A stretch of DNA of 64,000 nt from CAYZJV01 sp964482325 (GTDB lineage Bacteria > Spirochaetota > Spirochaetia > Sphaerochaetales > Sphaerochaetaceae), in NCBI GenBank assembly GCA_964482325.1, contig CAYZXD010000007.1, forward strand, positions 25,196 to 89,195. The letters run 5' to 3'. A program made the position numbers and the translations under genes. Under the pieces are notes generated by a model that did no database searches, was not told where the DNA came from, and worked only from the letters and a program-made list of their open reading frames with translations. Positions within the stretch are counted from its first letter, which is position 1; each line of letters begins with the position of its first letter. Below are positions 41,657 through 50,417 of the stretch, piece after piece.

Positions 41657-42349
41657 TTATATTCGATAGCCTTCACGAAGCTTTTCGATATCGATATCCT
41701 GTTTGTCACTGATGCTGACGATCTTTCCCAGACTCAGCAGCATGACTCGATCACAGATTTCCAGTGCCTTGACGGCATTCTGTTCGGCAAGAAGCACCGA
41801 TACATCCTTAGTCTTATGAATCTCCTCAATACGGCAGAAGAAGTTATCGACGTATTTCGGTGAAAGTCCCGCAGTAGGTTCATCAAGCAAAATCACCTTT
41901 GGATCCTGCATCAATGCTCTCCCTACAGCCACCATCTGCCGTTCGCCTCCACTGAGGCTTCCTGCACTCTGATTAAATCGATCAGCGATATCAGGGAAGA
42001 GGGAGATAATCTCTTCCATCTTCTCTTCTTTATCCCGTTCCCCGATCAATGCTCCTATGGAGAGATTTTCCTTCACTGACAGATTGGGGAATACGTTTCC
42101 TTCCTGTGGAACATATGCAAGCCCTTGAGCCGCAAGTTCATAGGGAGGCATCTGGGAGACCTCTTCATCAAAGAACCGTATTGATCCCTTCTTTACCGGC
42201 AGCAGCTTTGCCAAAGTTTTCATCAGAGTACTTTTTCCTGCACCGTTTGCTCCAAGGACTGCAAAGATCTCATGCTGCATCTCAAAACTTATTTTTTTCA
42301 GAATGGTGATCTCGCCGTATCCACTTTCCAACTCTGCTACTTTTAACAT
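41657..42349 (-). CDS. LivF-type ABC transporter ATPase
   Basis: ATP-binding subunit of 230 residues with Walker A GANGAGKST (33-41), YVPQEGNVFPNLSVKENL typical of LivF, signature LSGGERQ and Walker B VILLDEPTAGLSP. It overlaps the LivG-type gene by 7 bases and pairs with it as a heterodimer powering the importer. Confidence 0.92.
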   Translation of the reverse strand: MLKVAELESGYGEITILKKISFEMQHEIFAVLGANGAGKSTLMKTLAKLLPVKKGSIRFFDEEVSQMPPYELAAQGLAYVPQEGNVFPNLSVKENLSIGALIGERDKEEKMEEIISLFPDIADRFNQSAGSLSGGERQMVAVGRALMQDPKVILLDEPTAGLSPKYVDNFFCRIEEIHKTKDVSVLLAEQNAVKALEICDRVMLLSLGKIVSISDKQDIDIEKLREGYRI

Positions 42350-43107
42350 ACCGCAGCCCCCATATATTTCTCAGCAACAATATCATTCGCTCTAATCTCT
42401 TCCGGGGTTCCCTGAATCATCACCTGGCCTTCAGCCATGAAGTGGACATATTCGCAGAGATTCCAGATCAGATCCAAATCATGTTCTACGATCAAAACCG
42501 AAATATTTTCGTCCTGAGCCTTTTTCTTCATCAGTTCCATCACTTTGATCGTGACATCCTCGGGTAATCCGGCAGTCGGCTCATCCATAAGCAGGAAATT
42601 CGGTTTCAACACCAGACAGCGGATGATATCCAATAACTTCTTTTCTCCGCCGGAAAGGGCGTGTCCATTTGGATCTTCAAAATAGAAATAATCCAGGTAC
42701 CACTCGATTTCTTTCTCAGTTTCTTTACGGAGCTGTTTATCATTAAAAATCTTGTAGAATTTTTCGTGATGATCTGTTGCAAGAGAAAGTAACAGTGATT
42801 CACGAATGGTAAGGCTGGCAAAGTCATGAATGATCTGGTTTGTTCTTACCAAGCCCATTCGTGCCATATCTTCCATTTCGTGAGGATTCACTACAACATC
42901 ATCAAATCCATCACGCATATAGGTAATCACACCACAATCAGCTTTGAGACGACGGGTGATGAGCTTCATCATCGTAGTCTTTCCCGCGCCGTTAGGGCCG
43001 ATGAGTCCTTCTATACGGTGATTTCCGAAGGTGACATCGCCGACATCGACGACCACCCGGCCATTAAAACTTTTCTTTACATCTTTCAGACATAGTTTTC
43101 CAGACAT
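42343..43107 (-). CDS. LivG-type ABC transporter ATPase
   Basis: ATP-binding subunit of 254 residues with Walker A GPNGAGKTT, the LivG-type FASLTIRESLLLSLATD segment, signature LSGGEKK, Walker B FLLMDEPTAGLP and switch His in VEHDLDLI. It starts 20 bases after the LivM-type permease gene. Confidence 0.91.
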   Translation of the reverse strand: MSGKLCLKDVKKSFNGRVVVDVGDVTFGNHRIEGLIGPNGAGKTTMMKLITRRLKADCGVITYMRDGFDDVVVNPHEMEDMARMGLVRTNQIIHDFASLTIRESLLLSLATDHHEKFYKIFNDKQLRKETEKEIEWYLDYFYFEDPNGHALSGGEKKLLDIIRCLVLKPNFLLMDEPTAGLPEDVTIKVMELMKKKAQDENISVLIVEHDLDLIWNLCEYVHFMAEGQVMIQGTPEEIRANDIVAEKYMGAAVC

Positions 43108-43127
43108 GTACTCGTGCCCCTTTTCGC

Positions 43128-44018
43128 TTACTTTGTTGTTTTCTTACTGGTACCAAGCAGCCCTGACGGTTTGAACATCAATACCAGCAGTAGCGTCAAT
43201 CCATACACCATCATCTTAATGACTGGCAGTAACTGTGCCTGTCCGGTGGGAATCGGTACATAGGTTTCGACGAGGAAGTCAAAAATACCAACGGTAACCA
43301 GTACACCAAGGAGTCCGCCGAAAACTTTCTTACGACCACCAATAATCAACGCAATCCAGATGGTGAAAGTGGTTCCCGGTCCCAGCAAGCGTGGTACCAG
43401 AAAGTGTACGTTTGCTGCATATAAGGCACCGAGCAATCCCATTGCTGCAGAGGTGATAGTGAAGAATATCAACTTTTCCCGGAAGGTTTTCTTTCCCAGA
43501 CTCTGGGAAAGCAGTTCGCTATCCTGGATACTGATTAACAGACGACCGTAGGGTGATTGTTCCAGTTTCTTCGCATACATGATGAGCAACGCTGCGATGA
43601 TCAGCACCACAATGAAGAATACATGCTGTGAATAGAGGCCAGCCTGAATGGGGAATGGTACTGAGCCAAGACCGATAACTCCCTTAGTGACTCCTTTCTG
43701 CACCACCACGAGATCAGCGATGATCGTGGCAAATGCCAAGGTGGCAACCAGCACTTCCTGACTGTCTAATTTTAATATAACCAGACCCAAAAGAAATGAG
43801 ATAACACCAGTTAAAGCCACTGCCATCAGTAATGCAATGAAGTAGGGGATGTTGAGCTGAATGAGAAACACCCCGAAACCATACATACCCAGCCCAAAAA
43901 AACCAACCACACCAAAATTGACGATACCCGTCCGTCCGAACTGCAGATGAAGTAGGGTAGCCAGAGCTACAAAAATCGCCATGTTTGAGAAGATGTAGAA
44001 GTAGTACGAACCTGCCAT
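43128..44018 (-). CDS. LivM-type ABC transporter permease
   Basis: Membrane subunit of 296 residues with about nine hydrophobic segments and the LivM-type GRTGIVNFGVVGFFGLGMYGFG near the N-terminus. The conserved EAA-like cytoplasmic region is around SPYGRLLISIQDSELLSQSLGKK. It shares one base with the stop of the upstream permease gene (ATGA-type junction). Confidence 0.9.
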   Translation of the reverse strand: MAGSYYFYIFSNMAIFVALATLLHLQFGRTGIVNFGVVGFFGLGMYGFGVFLIQLNIPYFIALLMAVALTGVISFLLGLVILKLDSQEVLVATLAFATIIADLVVVQKGVTKGVIGLGSVPFPIQAGLYSQHVFFIVVLIIAALLIMYAKKLEQSPYGRLLISIQDSELLSQSLGKKTFREKLIFFTITSAAMGLLGALYAANVHFLVPRLLGPGTTFTIWIALIIGGRKKVFGGLLGVLVTVGIFDFLVETYVPIPTGQAQLLPVIKMMVYGLTLLLVLMFKPSGLLGTSKKTTK

Positions 44019-44875
44019 CAGATTACCCTCCTTACCTGTTTGAAGCGCAGCACGATGATAAACACCACAAGAAGAATGATTTCTCCATAGATTGGTGTAA
44101 CCAGCAATGTGACGCCGGCAATCACCACTCCAGCAAGCAAGCTGGCGATGAGAGCTCCTTTTACATTACCGATTCCGCCGACAATGGTGATCATGATGAT
44201 AATCAGAATCAGTGACCAGCCGATTGATGGATTCACAAATGAGAACACACCGTAGAAAACCCCGGAAAGTCCTCCAAGCACTCCTGCTATGAACCAAATG
44301 AGGATCGATACTCTCACCGGGTTAATACCACTTGCCATGGCCAATTCTTCATTGTTTGCCAGACCACGCATCATTTGTCCGTAGTTTGTCCGATAGATGA
44401 AGAAGTACAGTCCAATGACGATAGCTGCTACCAGTAAGATAGCTGTCATCTGGATAGTGGTGATACCGATTCCGAGAATCTGTACACTCGCAGGACTTGC
44501 TACTTCAAACGAATAGAGCAATCCACCGAAAATCAGCTGGATTGCATATCGGATGAAGAAAGAAAGTCCGACAGAAAGAATGATCATCTCGGTACTGCTT
44601 ACCCCACGTTTAAAGGCCGGTCTGAAGACCAGCAGGTAGGTGATCACACTCGCAACTCCCGATAGCAGTGCTGAAGGGATGATCGCGACGTAGAAATTCA
44701 CATGCAGCATGGTATTGAAGATGATCGCAAAATAGGCTCCCATGGTGATACTCTCAGCATAAGCTACATTGATGAACCCATTGAGGTAAAAAATCATGGT
44801 AAACCCCGCGGCGGCCAACACCAATGGAGCTGCTTGAATAACACCTAGGATTAACGAATCTGTGATGAATGACAT
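44018..44875 (-). CDS. LivH-type ABC transporter permease
   Basis: Membrane subunit of 285 residues, first gene of the import operon. The LivH-type start (LAAAGFTMIFYLNGFINVAYAESITMGAYFA) and the NYGQMMRGLANNEELAMASGIN coupling segment are clear; about eight hydrophobic helices. GAGGAGCAAAGTTGGT precedes the ATG. A regulon operator and promoter lie about 110 bases upstream. Confidence 0.91.
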   Translation of the reverse strand: MSFITDSLILGVIQAAPLVLAAAGFTMIFYLNGFINVAYAESITMGAYFAIIFNTMLHVNFYVAIIPSALLSGVASVITYLLVFRPAFKRGVSSTEMIILSVGLSFFIRYAIQLIFGGLLYSFEVASPASVQILGIGITTIQMTAILLVAAIVIGLYFFIYRTNYGQMMRGLANNEELAMASGINPVRVSILIWFIAGVLGGLSGVFYGVFSFVNPSIGWSLILIIIMITIVGGIGNVKGALIASLLAGVVIAGVTLLVTPIYGEIILLVVFIIVLRFKQVRRVI

Positions 44876-44933
44876 ACCAACTTTGCTCCTCGTTACGTTT
44901 TTATGGCCTGTTCTGACTGAACCTCCCCGTTGG

Positions 44934-44977
44934 GAGCTGACAGCTCACAGACCTCTACATAAACGAATTACGTTTAT
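44934..44977 (-). promoter_or_regulatory. Two inverted repeats in the leader of the ABC operon
   Basis: ATAAACG-aatta-CGTTTAT (44959-44977) and GAGCTG-a-CAGCTC (44934-44946) lie between the operator and the first ATG on the minus strand. They could form RNA hairpins in the 5' leader. Confidence 0.35.
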
Positions 44978-44981
44978 ATAG

Positions 44982-45029
44982 TATCGATTATCGATAACCT
45001 ATTCTGAGGCCAGATTGCTCTGCTGTCAA
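44982..45029 (-). promoter_or_regulatory. Promoter and perfect operator of the ABC operon
   Basis: On the minus strand TTGACA (45029-45024), 17 bases, CAGAAT (45006-45001), then TATCGATTATCGATA (44982-44996), a perfect copy of the regulon palindrome just downstream of the -10. Confidence 0.8.
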
Positions 45030-45077
45030 GGATTTTTTGCATTAATATACCGAAACTCTAGGAATAGGGCAGAGAGC

Positions 45078-45170
45078 ATATGATATATCATATTTGATGG
45101 TAAAGAATAAAGGTACAACTATTTGTAAGATATTAGGTTAACAAAATTGTCGATTGAAATAATCGATAGT
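45078..45170. promoter_or_regulatory. Upstream region of the ABC operon: palindrome and partial operator
   Basis: The 332-base gap 44876-45207 has no gene. Beyond the main operator it holds a perfect 16-base palindrome ATATGATATATCATAT (45078-45093), whose core TGATATATCA recurs at 46497-46506, and a spaced regulon-like site in which CGATT (45151-45155) and AATCG (45161-45165) flank 5 bases. Confidence 0.4.
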
Positions 45171-45207
45171 ATCATAGCGAAAGCAAAGTGGAATAAAGAG
45201 GGGACAA

Positions 45208-46380
45208 TTACCCCTCGTGAGTACCCAGTCTGATAAAGATTGAGAGAAAAGCCAACACCACCATAATCATTCCAATTACGATAAAACCGGCTGAGAATGA
45301 GATTGCATCACCCATGAATCCGGCAAATGCGGGGATTCCCCCATTTCCCATAAACGAAGCTACCGGGATGGTCATGGAAAGCGCAATATTTCTTGAAGCT
45401 TTCGGTCCTGTTTGAGAAATTGCGGAAAGGACCGCAGGGACGGCAAGGGCACCGAATGCCGGTTGGAGGAAGATCACGAAAGTAAGCAGAGGGCCCGAAA
45501 AGATGCCAAGACCGACAATACTCACGCCTGCTAAAATCATCATGACAAAGAGAGTCTTCTTTATTCCCATTCTGCCGAGAATGAAGCCCCCTATGAGTAG
45601 TGAAGCGATGGGAATGAAGCGCGATATCCCGAAAACTGTATTCGTATATACGGGTGAAAATCCTGCCTCGGTAATCATGAACGTGGGGATCAGCAGATAA
45701 ATTCCCTGAATGCTGCCCAATGCAAACCCGAGAAAAAGCATGAATATCCAGAATGAGGGGAGGCGGATCAATGGGAGCAGATTGGAAAATGTCGGTTTTT
45801 CTCCTGCTTCATAGCCCACGGTTACATAGCGGTTGAAAATCAATGTGGCAATAAGATAGCCCACGGCTGTTACCGCAAAGAAGCCCCGCCAGGAAAGATG
45901 CGGCTGTAACGCCACCGTAAACAGCGGCACCGTGGCCATAGCGAAATGCGGTCCCAGTTCATGCCAGGCAAGGGCTTTCTGCGAGTCTCGTTGTTCCAGC
46001 ATCCCGGTAATCATCGACATCCCTGAAGGAGGATATAACCCGGATCCGATTCCCATGATGATCAACCCCAAATGCAGCATCCATGCAGAGACGGAGCTCG
46101 ACATGAACAGGAGAGCAGCTATGTGAATTATCGAAGAGAGGATTACGGTGCCTCGGTGTCGTAATTTGGCTGAAACAAAACCCGATAGAATGGTAGCTGC
46201 AGAAGCCCCGAGGCTGAAGTAGATGAAAAACTTTGCTGATTGCGTGTGCGATAGGGAAAATTCCCGTTCCAAGTCCAACAACAGGGGGGAAAGGAGAGCT
46301 CTGGAGAACCCGCGAAAGAAGAAGATGAGAATGATCAGTAACAGGGGTACCATGCCCTGCCTGAGTGTCTTTGTTTCCAT
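45208..46380 (-). CDS. MFS transporter
   Basis: Major facilitator protein of 390 residues with about twelve hydrophobic segments. The loop motif between helices 2 and 3 is degenerate (SGFVSAKLRHRGTVI), and a matching one follows helix 8 (GGFILGRMGIKKT). It probably moves an organic anion or the island's substrate, as a second route beside the ABC importer. TGTAGGAAAAAAA precedes the ATG. It is divergent from the MBL-fold gene across a region with a regulon operator. Confidence 0.85.
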   Translation of the reverse strand: METKTLRQGMVPLLLIILIFFFRGFSRALLSPLLLDLEREFSLSHTQSAKFFIYFSLGASAATILSGFVSAKLRHRGTVILSSIIHIAALLFMSSSVSAWMLHLGLIIMGIGSGLYPPSGMSMITGMLEQRDSQKALAWHELGPHFAMATVPLFTVALQPHLSWRGFFAVTAVGYLIATLIFNRYVTVGYEAGEKPTFSNLLPLIRLPSFWIFMLFLGFALGSIQGIYLLIPTFMITEAGFSPVYTNTVFGISRFIPIASLLIGGFILGRMGIKKTLFVMMILAGVSIVGLGIFSGPLLTFVIFLQPAFGALAVPAVLSAISQTGPKASRNIALSMTIPVASFMGNGGIPAFAGFMGDAISFSAGFIVIGMIMVVLAFLSIFIRLGTHEG

Positions 46381-46496
46381 TTTTTTTCCTACAGTGCCAT
46401 AACTGCTCGTACTATAGCAGGTGCAATTCAGATGGACAATGCTTTATTTTTATCTACATATGGGGCATTGGTTATATATATCTGTAAAAATATTCA

Positions 46497-46506
46497 TGAT
46501 ATATCA
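46497..46506. promoter_or_regulatory. TGATATATCA palindrome upstream of MFS gene
   Basis: The same 10-base palindrome found at 45081-45090. The 334-base gap 46381-46714 carries no gene; it contains this site and the promoter/operator at 46565-46605. Confidence 0.3.
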
Positions 46507-46564
46507 GAAAGATTCGTCCCAACAGATGTGTTAGGTAAAGTATGAGCATCTTGTATGAAACTCA

Positions 46565-46605
46565 TTGAAATGCTATAAATCATACTGTATAATCGATTAT
46601 CGAGA
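46565..46605 (+). promoter_or_regulatory. Promoter and operator of the MBL-fold gene
   Basis: TTGAAA (46565-46570), 17 bases, perfect TATAAT (46588-46593). The operator AATCGATTATCGAGA (46591-46605, 13 of 15 matches to the regulon palindrome) overlaps the -10. Confidence 0.75.
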
Positions 46606-46714
46606 AATAAATGCATCTGGTTTTTTACCAAGGTTTTTGGATGAAGCAGGTCTGTGAACAACGGAATGAATCTTGCCAGGGGACACGATGCATGCTGATC
46701 TGAAGGAGAGACAT

Positions 46715-47590
46715 ATGATCAAGAGTATTACGAAGAATGTATTTATTGAGGATGATGTTCGCGGGTGTGTTCCCGGGTTTGTCGTGACCAGCGAAGGGGT
46801 AGTGGTAATTGATACTCCGCAGCTTCCTACCTATGCCGTGAAGATGCGGGAAGAAGCCTTGAAGCACGGTGAGATCAAATACCTGATCAATACCGAGCAT
46901 CATGTCGATCATATTTTTGGGAATTACTATTTCGACAACGTGAAGAACATTCTTGCTCACCGGGCAACGTATGATGACTTTATGGTGGTTCATCCCGACA
47001 TTAATCCGTACGCATATGCTAAAGAGGCTATTCCTACCGATGATCCGGAAGGAGAGAAGATTTTCCCGAGTGAAGAGGATTATTTCGCAAAACCCAACAA
47101 GCCGAACATCATCATCGATGGTGATATCGAGTTGTGCGTTGGAGATCACACTTTCCAGATCCTGCATACTCCGGGACATACTCCGGGACAGCTTGCAGTA
47201 ATCATCCCCGAAGAGCGGTTGATGTTCCTTGGTGATACGGTCTTCAACAATGTTCAGACTTGGTTGCATGCATCAGATATCGAGAAATGGATCGCCTCAA
47301 TCGATCGTCTGCTTGAAGTGGATGTTGATATGATCGTTCCCGGTCATGGTCCCGTCTGTACGAAGCAGGAACTGTATGTGCAGCGTGCATTCCTTCTGGA
47401 ATGGGTCACTCAGATTGCTGTGGCTGTGGGGAAAGGCTGGTCAGAAGAACAGTGTGCTAAAGAGCTGGGATTCAAAGATCGGTTCCCGGTGGATGTAGGT
47501 CAGGAATACATGCTTGATACCGTTACTAACAATAACATCCGTGCATTGTATCGCAAGCTTACTGCAAAAATGCCGGTAATGCCTAAATAA
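46715..47590 (+). CDS. Metallo-beta-lactamase-fold hydrolase
   Basis: Protein of 291 residues. Metal-binding motifs run in order: TEHHVDHIFGN (the HxHxDH region), TPGHTPGQ, LGDTVF and VPGHGP. This is the SoxH/glyoxalase-II-like branch rather than an antibiotic-resistance enzyme. Start taken at 46715 since AAGGAGAGACAT precedes it; a longer frame to 46673 has no site. Regulated by a regulon operator, so probably a hydrolytic step (thioester, lactone or ester) in the island's pathway. Confidence 0.83.
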   Translation: MIKSITKNVFIEDDVRGCVPGFVVTSEGVVVIDTPQLPTYAVKMREEALKHGEIKYLINTEHHVDHIFGNYYFDNVKNILAHRATYDDFMVVHPDINPYAYAKEAIPTDDPEGEKIFPSEEDYFAKPNKPNIIIDGDIELCVGDHTFQILHTPGHTPGQLAVIIPEERLMFLGDTVFNNVQTWLHASDIEKWIASIDRLLEVDVDMIVPGHGPVCTKQELYVQRAFLLEWVTQIAVAVGKGWSEEQCAKELGFKDRFPVDVGQEYMLDTVTNNNIRALYRKLTAKMPVMPK

Positions 47591-47612
47591 GTAACAATCG
47601 GGTTTATAACAG

Positions 47613-47650
47613 AAGGACAGCCAGTTGCACAGAGAACCGGCTGTCCTTTT
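47613..47650. terminator. Bidirectional terminator between MBL and Mo-hydroxylase genes
   Basis: AAGGACAGCC-a-GTT pairs with AAC-c-GGCTGTCCTT around an 8-base loop, followed by TTTTTA on the plus strand and starting with A-rich sequence for the minus strand. It ends both convergent units. Confidence 0.85.
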
Positions 47651-47671
47651 TAGTATGAATACCTTTCATAC

Positions 47672-49912
47672 CTACTGTTCTATTTCCTGCAATGCTTTCC
47701 AGACTTTTTCAGGAGTGAGCGGTAGGTCTCTGATGCGGACACCCGTAGCCTGCTCCACTGCTGATGCGATGGCCGGTGATACGCTCAGCGTACCCCCTTC
47801 ACTCATACCTTTTGCACCATACGGGCCCGGGCCGTCATGATTTTCAATATGATACGAACGGAGATCCCGGGGGATATCCTTAATCGTAGGGATTCGATAA
47901 TCCAGAGCACCGAGATTACGTATGCGTCCATGCTCATCATAGATGTAGTGTTCCATCAGGGTATGGCCCACAGCCATTACCGCGGCTCCTTCATCCTGCA
48001 TCGTTACATGCTGTGAGTTCAGTGCTTTCCCGACATCACTGATGATATAGAGCTTGTCCACCGCAATCTCTCCAGTATTCCGGTCAACAGCGACTTCAGC
48101 GGCACAGCAGACAAACTCATAGAATGCCGGTTGGCCGCCGAGTGGATGACCGGCTACCAGTTCACTGCGCATCTGGCCAACCCCAATGACTTCGCCCCCC
48201 AATTTGCCGAACCGATCTTTCAACAGTTCCGTATAGGTCTTGCAGATACCATCGGACAGGTGTACCGTCCCTGACTCAACGGATATCTGCTGTTCTTCAA
48301 TCTTATAGGCTTCACTGGCAAGTTTCTTGAGTTGCGCCCTGATATCATCACAAGCACGTTGTATTGCCGTCCCCATGAATACCGTGGATCGACTTGCCGA
48401 AGTCTGTAGGTCGTATGGCACTTTTTCCGTATCTCCCATGACCATGTCAATGTTCTCAAAGGGGACACCAAGTTCTTCAGAAACTACCTGAGTGAAGATC
48501 GTTCGTGCCCCCTGGCCCATATCTGATGTGCCGGAAAAGACCGTAGCGCTTCCATCCATATGCAGCCGAACAATGGCATACGATGCTCCGGAGGTAGCCC
48601 CCATCTTTATGCCGAGAGCAATGCCGCGCCCATGATCGGGAAGCAGCGGTTTGTTCCAGCCGATTTCATCAGCAGCCTTTTGGAGTGTCTGAGACCAGAT
48701 ACCGTCTGCCGGTTTGTCGTTGGCAATAAACTCCTGGCCCCGTTTCGGAAGGTTTTTCATACGTATCTCGACAGCATCGAGTCCCAACGCTTTTGCAGCA
48801 GCATCCATTTGTGATTCATAAGCCCAGGCTACCTGTGGGTTACCGAATCCCCGATAGGCGGTACTGGGTACGGTATGCGACAACACCACATTTGCACTGG
48901 TACGTACATGGGGAACTACATATGGACCGGCAGCCAGATAACTTCCCTTGGATGCTACACGCGGTGCAATATCAGCATAAGCCCCGGCGAGATACCATGT
49001 CTCTATGTCTTGGGACACTAAGATTCCGTCGTGTGTGAAGCCGCTGGTCATAGTAATGGTTGCGGCACTTCTGCGTGCAGCCTGAAACGATTCTTCCAAG
49101 GTGAGTTCAATGCGAACCGGGCGCTGAACTACTTGTGATGCATAAGCGCAGATATGTTCAAATTTCGGATGCTGCTTTCCACCGAAGGCTCCGCCCGGAT
49201 CCGGGGCATGAATGACCACATGTGAAAGCGGCAACTCGAACGTATCTGCGATACTTTTCTGGAGCCGGAACGGGTTTTGTGTAGGGCTATACACCGTAAT
49301 AACATCTGCAGAGGCATCTGCGATATAGGTGTAAGGTTCGATAGCAAAGTGTGCCAGTTGATTGAAGCGGTACGTATTGGTAATTGTGATATCAGGCTGT
49401 GCCTGCGTGATATCACCCCACCCAAAATCCCAGTGATCCAGAATGTTCGTATTTCTTAATGGATGATTTTTTCTGAGCTGCGGCGACTGAACGAGTTCCG
49501 CATGAGGATCAAGAGCCTCTTCTACCGTAAGAATCGGTTTGAGTTCCTCATAGGAGATAGCTACCCGAGAGGCCGCAACTGCTGCTGCATGAGAAGTTTC
49601 TGCAACAACCAGTGCCACAGGTTCCCCATGATACTGTACCATGTTATCGGCAAGCAATGGCCTGTCAGCATATGTCGGTCCGTATCGCTTGATCGGCTGG
49701 GTGATATTTTCACTGGTAATGATAGCGAGTACTCCGGATACTTTTTCCGCTTCTGAAGTGTCGATACCGGTAATTCGTGCGTGTGCACAGTTGATCGAAA
49801 CCGGTTTCGCATGAACCATTTGTGCAAGCTTGATATCGCCTACGTACCGTTGTTTGCCGGAAACCCGTTCTCTGCCTCCGGAACGCGGTACTGAATTACC
49901 GATACTCTTCAT
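47672..49912 (-). CDS. Molybdenum hydroxylase large subunit (set 2)
   Basis: Xanthine-dehydrogenase-family catalytic subunit of 746 residues. Moco-binding motifs PDPGGAFGGKQHPKFE, AYRGFGNPQVAWAYESQMD and SGTSDMGQGARTIF, and the catalytic Glu in GPYGAKGMSEGGTLS, are present. The CO-dehydrogenase signature with active-site Cys (AYRCSFR) is absent, so it is not a CO dehydrogenase. The start at 49912 overlaps the stop of the Fe-S subunit gene. Operon order FAD, Fe-S, Mo differs from xdhABC. Substrate unknown: aldehyde, aldose or N-heterocycle are all possible. Confidence 0.88.
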   Translation of the reverse strand: MKSIGNSVPRSGGRERVSGKQRYVGDIKLAQMVHAKPVSINCAHARITGIDTSEAEKVSGVLAIITSENITQPIKRYGPTYADRPLLADNMVQYHGEPVALVVAETSHAAAVAASRVAISYEELKPILTVEEALDPHAELVQSPQLRKNHPLRNTNILDHWDFGWGDITQAQPDITITNTYRFNQLAHFAIEPYTYIADASADVITVYSPTQNPFRLQKSIADTFELPLSHVVIHAPDPGGAFGGKQHPKFEHICAYASQVVQRPVRIELTLEESFQAARRSAATITMTSGFTHDGILVSQDIETWYLAGAYADIAPRVASKGSYLAAGPYVVPHVRTSANVVLSHTVPSTAYRGFGNPQVAWAYESQMDAAAKALGLDAVEIRMKNLPKRGQEFIANDKPADGIWSQTLQKAADEIGWNKPLLPDHGRGIALGIKMGATSGASYAIVRLHMDGSATVFSGTSDMGQGARTIFTQVVSEELGVPFENIDMVMGDTEKVPYDLQTSASRSTVFMGTAIQRACDDIRAQLKKLASEAYKIEEQQISVESGTVHLSDGICKTYTELLKDRFGKLGGEVIGVGQMRSELVAGHPLGGQPAFYEFVCCAAEVAVDRNTGEIAVDKLYIISDVGKALNSQHVTMQDEGAAVMAVGHTLMEHYIYDEHGRIRNLGALDYRIPTIKDIPRDLRSYHIENHDGPGPYGAKGMSEGGTLSVSPAIASAVEQATGVRIRDLPLTPEKVWKALQEIEQ

Positions 49913-50391
49913 GCCTGATACCCCCGCTTGACCGCAATGTTGATTGCTTCTCTGATTGCCTTGTACCCCGTACACCTGCAGAGATTCCCTTCCATCGCAG
50001 TTTGAATCTCTTCATCTGATGGTGAAGGATGTATCGATAGCAGGTAATGGGCTTCCATGATCATTCCAGGCGTACAGAACCCGCATTGGACAGCCCCTGC
50101 ATCAAGAAATGCTTCCTGGATGATAGCAAGTTGTCCATCGTGAGAAAGACCTTCAATTGTGGTCACCTGTGCTCCCTCCGTCTCTGCAGCGAGGATGATA
50201 CAGGAATTGACTGATTTGCCGTTCAGTATCACGGTACAAGCTCCACATTCCCCCTCACCGCAACATTTTTTCGGGCCGGTAAGTCCCAATCGGTCGCGCA
50301 GCAATTCCAGGAGCGTTTCATGGGGTTCGATTTCTACCGTATGGGCAATACCATTGACGGTGAGATGTAACGTGATAGCTGTAGTACTCAT
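49909..50391 (-). CDS. Molybdenum hydroxylase [2Fe-2S] subunit (set 2)
   Basis: Electron-transfer subunit of 160 residues. First cluster ligands Cys44, Cys49, Cys52 and Cys64 (an extra Cys43 precedes them, KKCCGEGECGAC); second cluster Cys103, Cys106, Cys138 and Cys140. GAAGGATTGTAT precedes the ATG at 50391. Overlaps the large-subunit gene by 4 bases. Confidence 0.9.
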   Translation of the reverse strand: MSTTAITLHLTVNGIAHTVEIEPHETLLELLRDRLGLTGPKKCCGEGECGACTVILNGKSVNSCIILAAETEGAQVTTIEGLSHDGQLAIIQEAFLDAGAVQCGFCTPGMIMEAHYLLSIHPSPSDEEIQTAMEGNLCRCTGYKAIREAINIAVKRGYQA

Positions 50392-50417
50392 ATACAATCC
50401 TTCAGAGGTGAAGACCT

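Noticed and set aside
46715..47590. Beta-lactam resistance gene
   Set aside because: The metal motifs are those of the broad MBL fold, with SoxH/glyoxalase-II-like spacing, and the gene is in a catabolic regulon.
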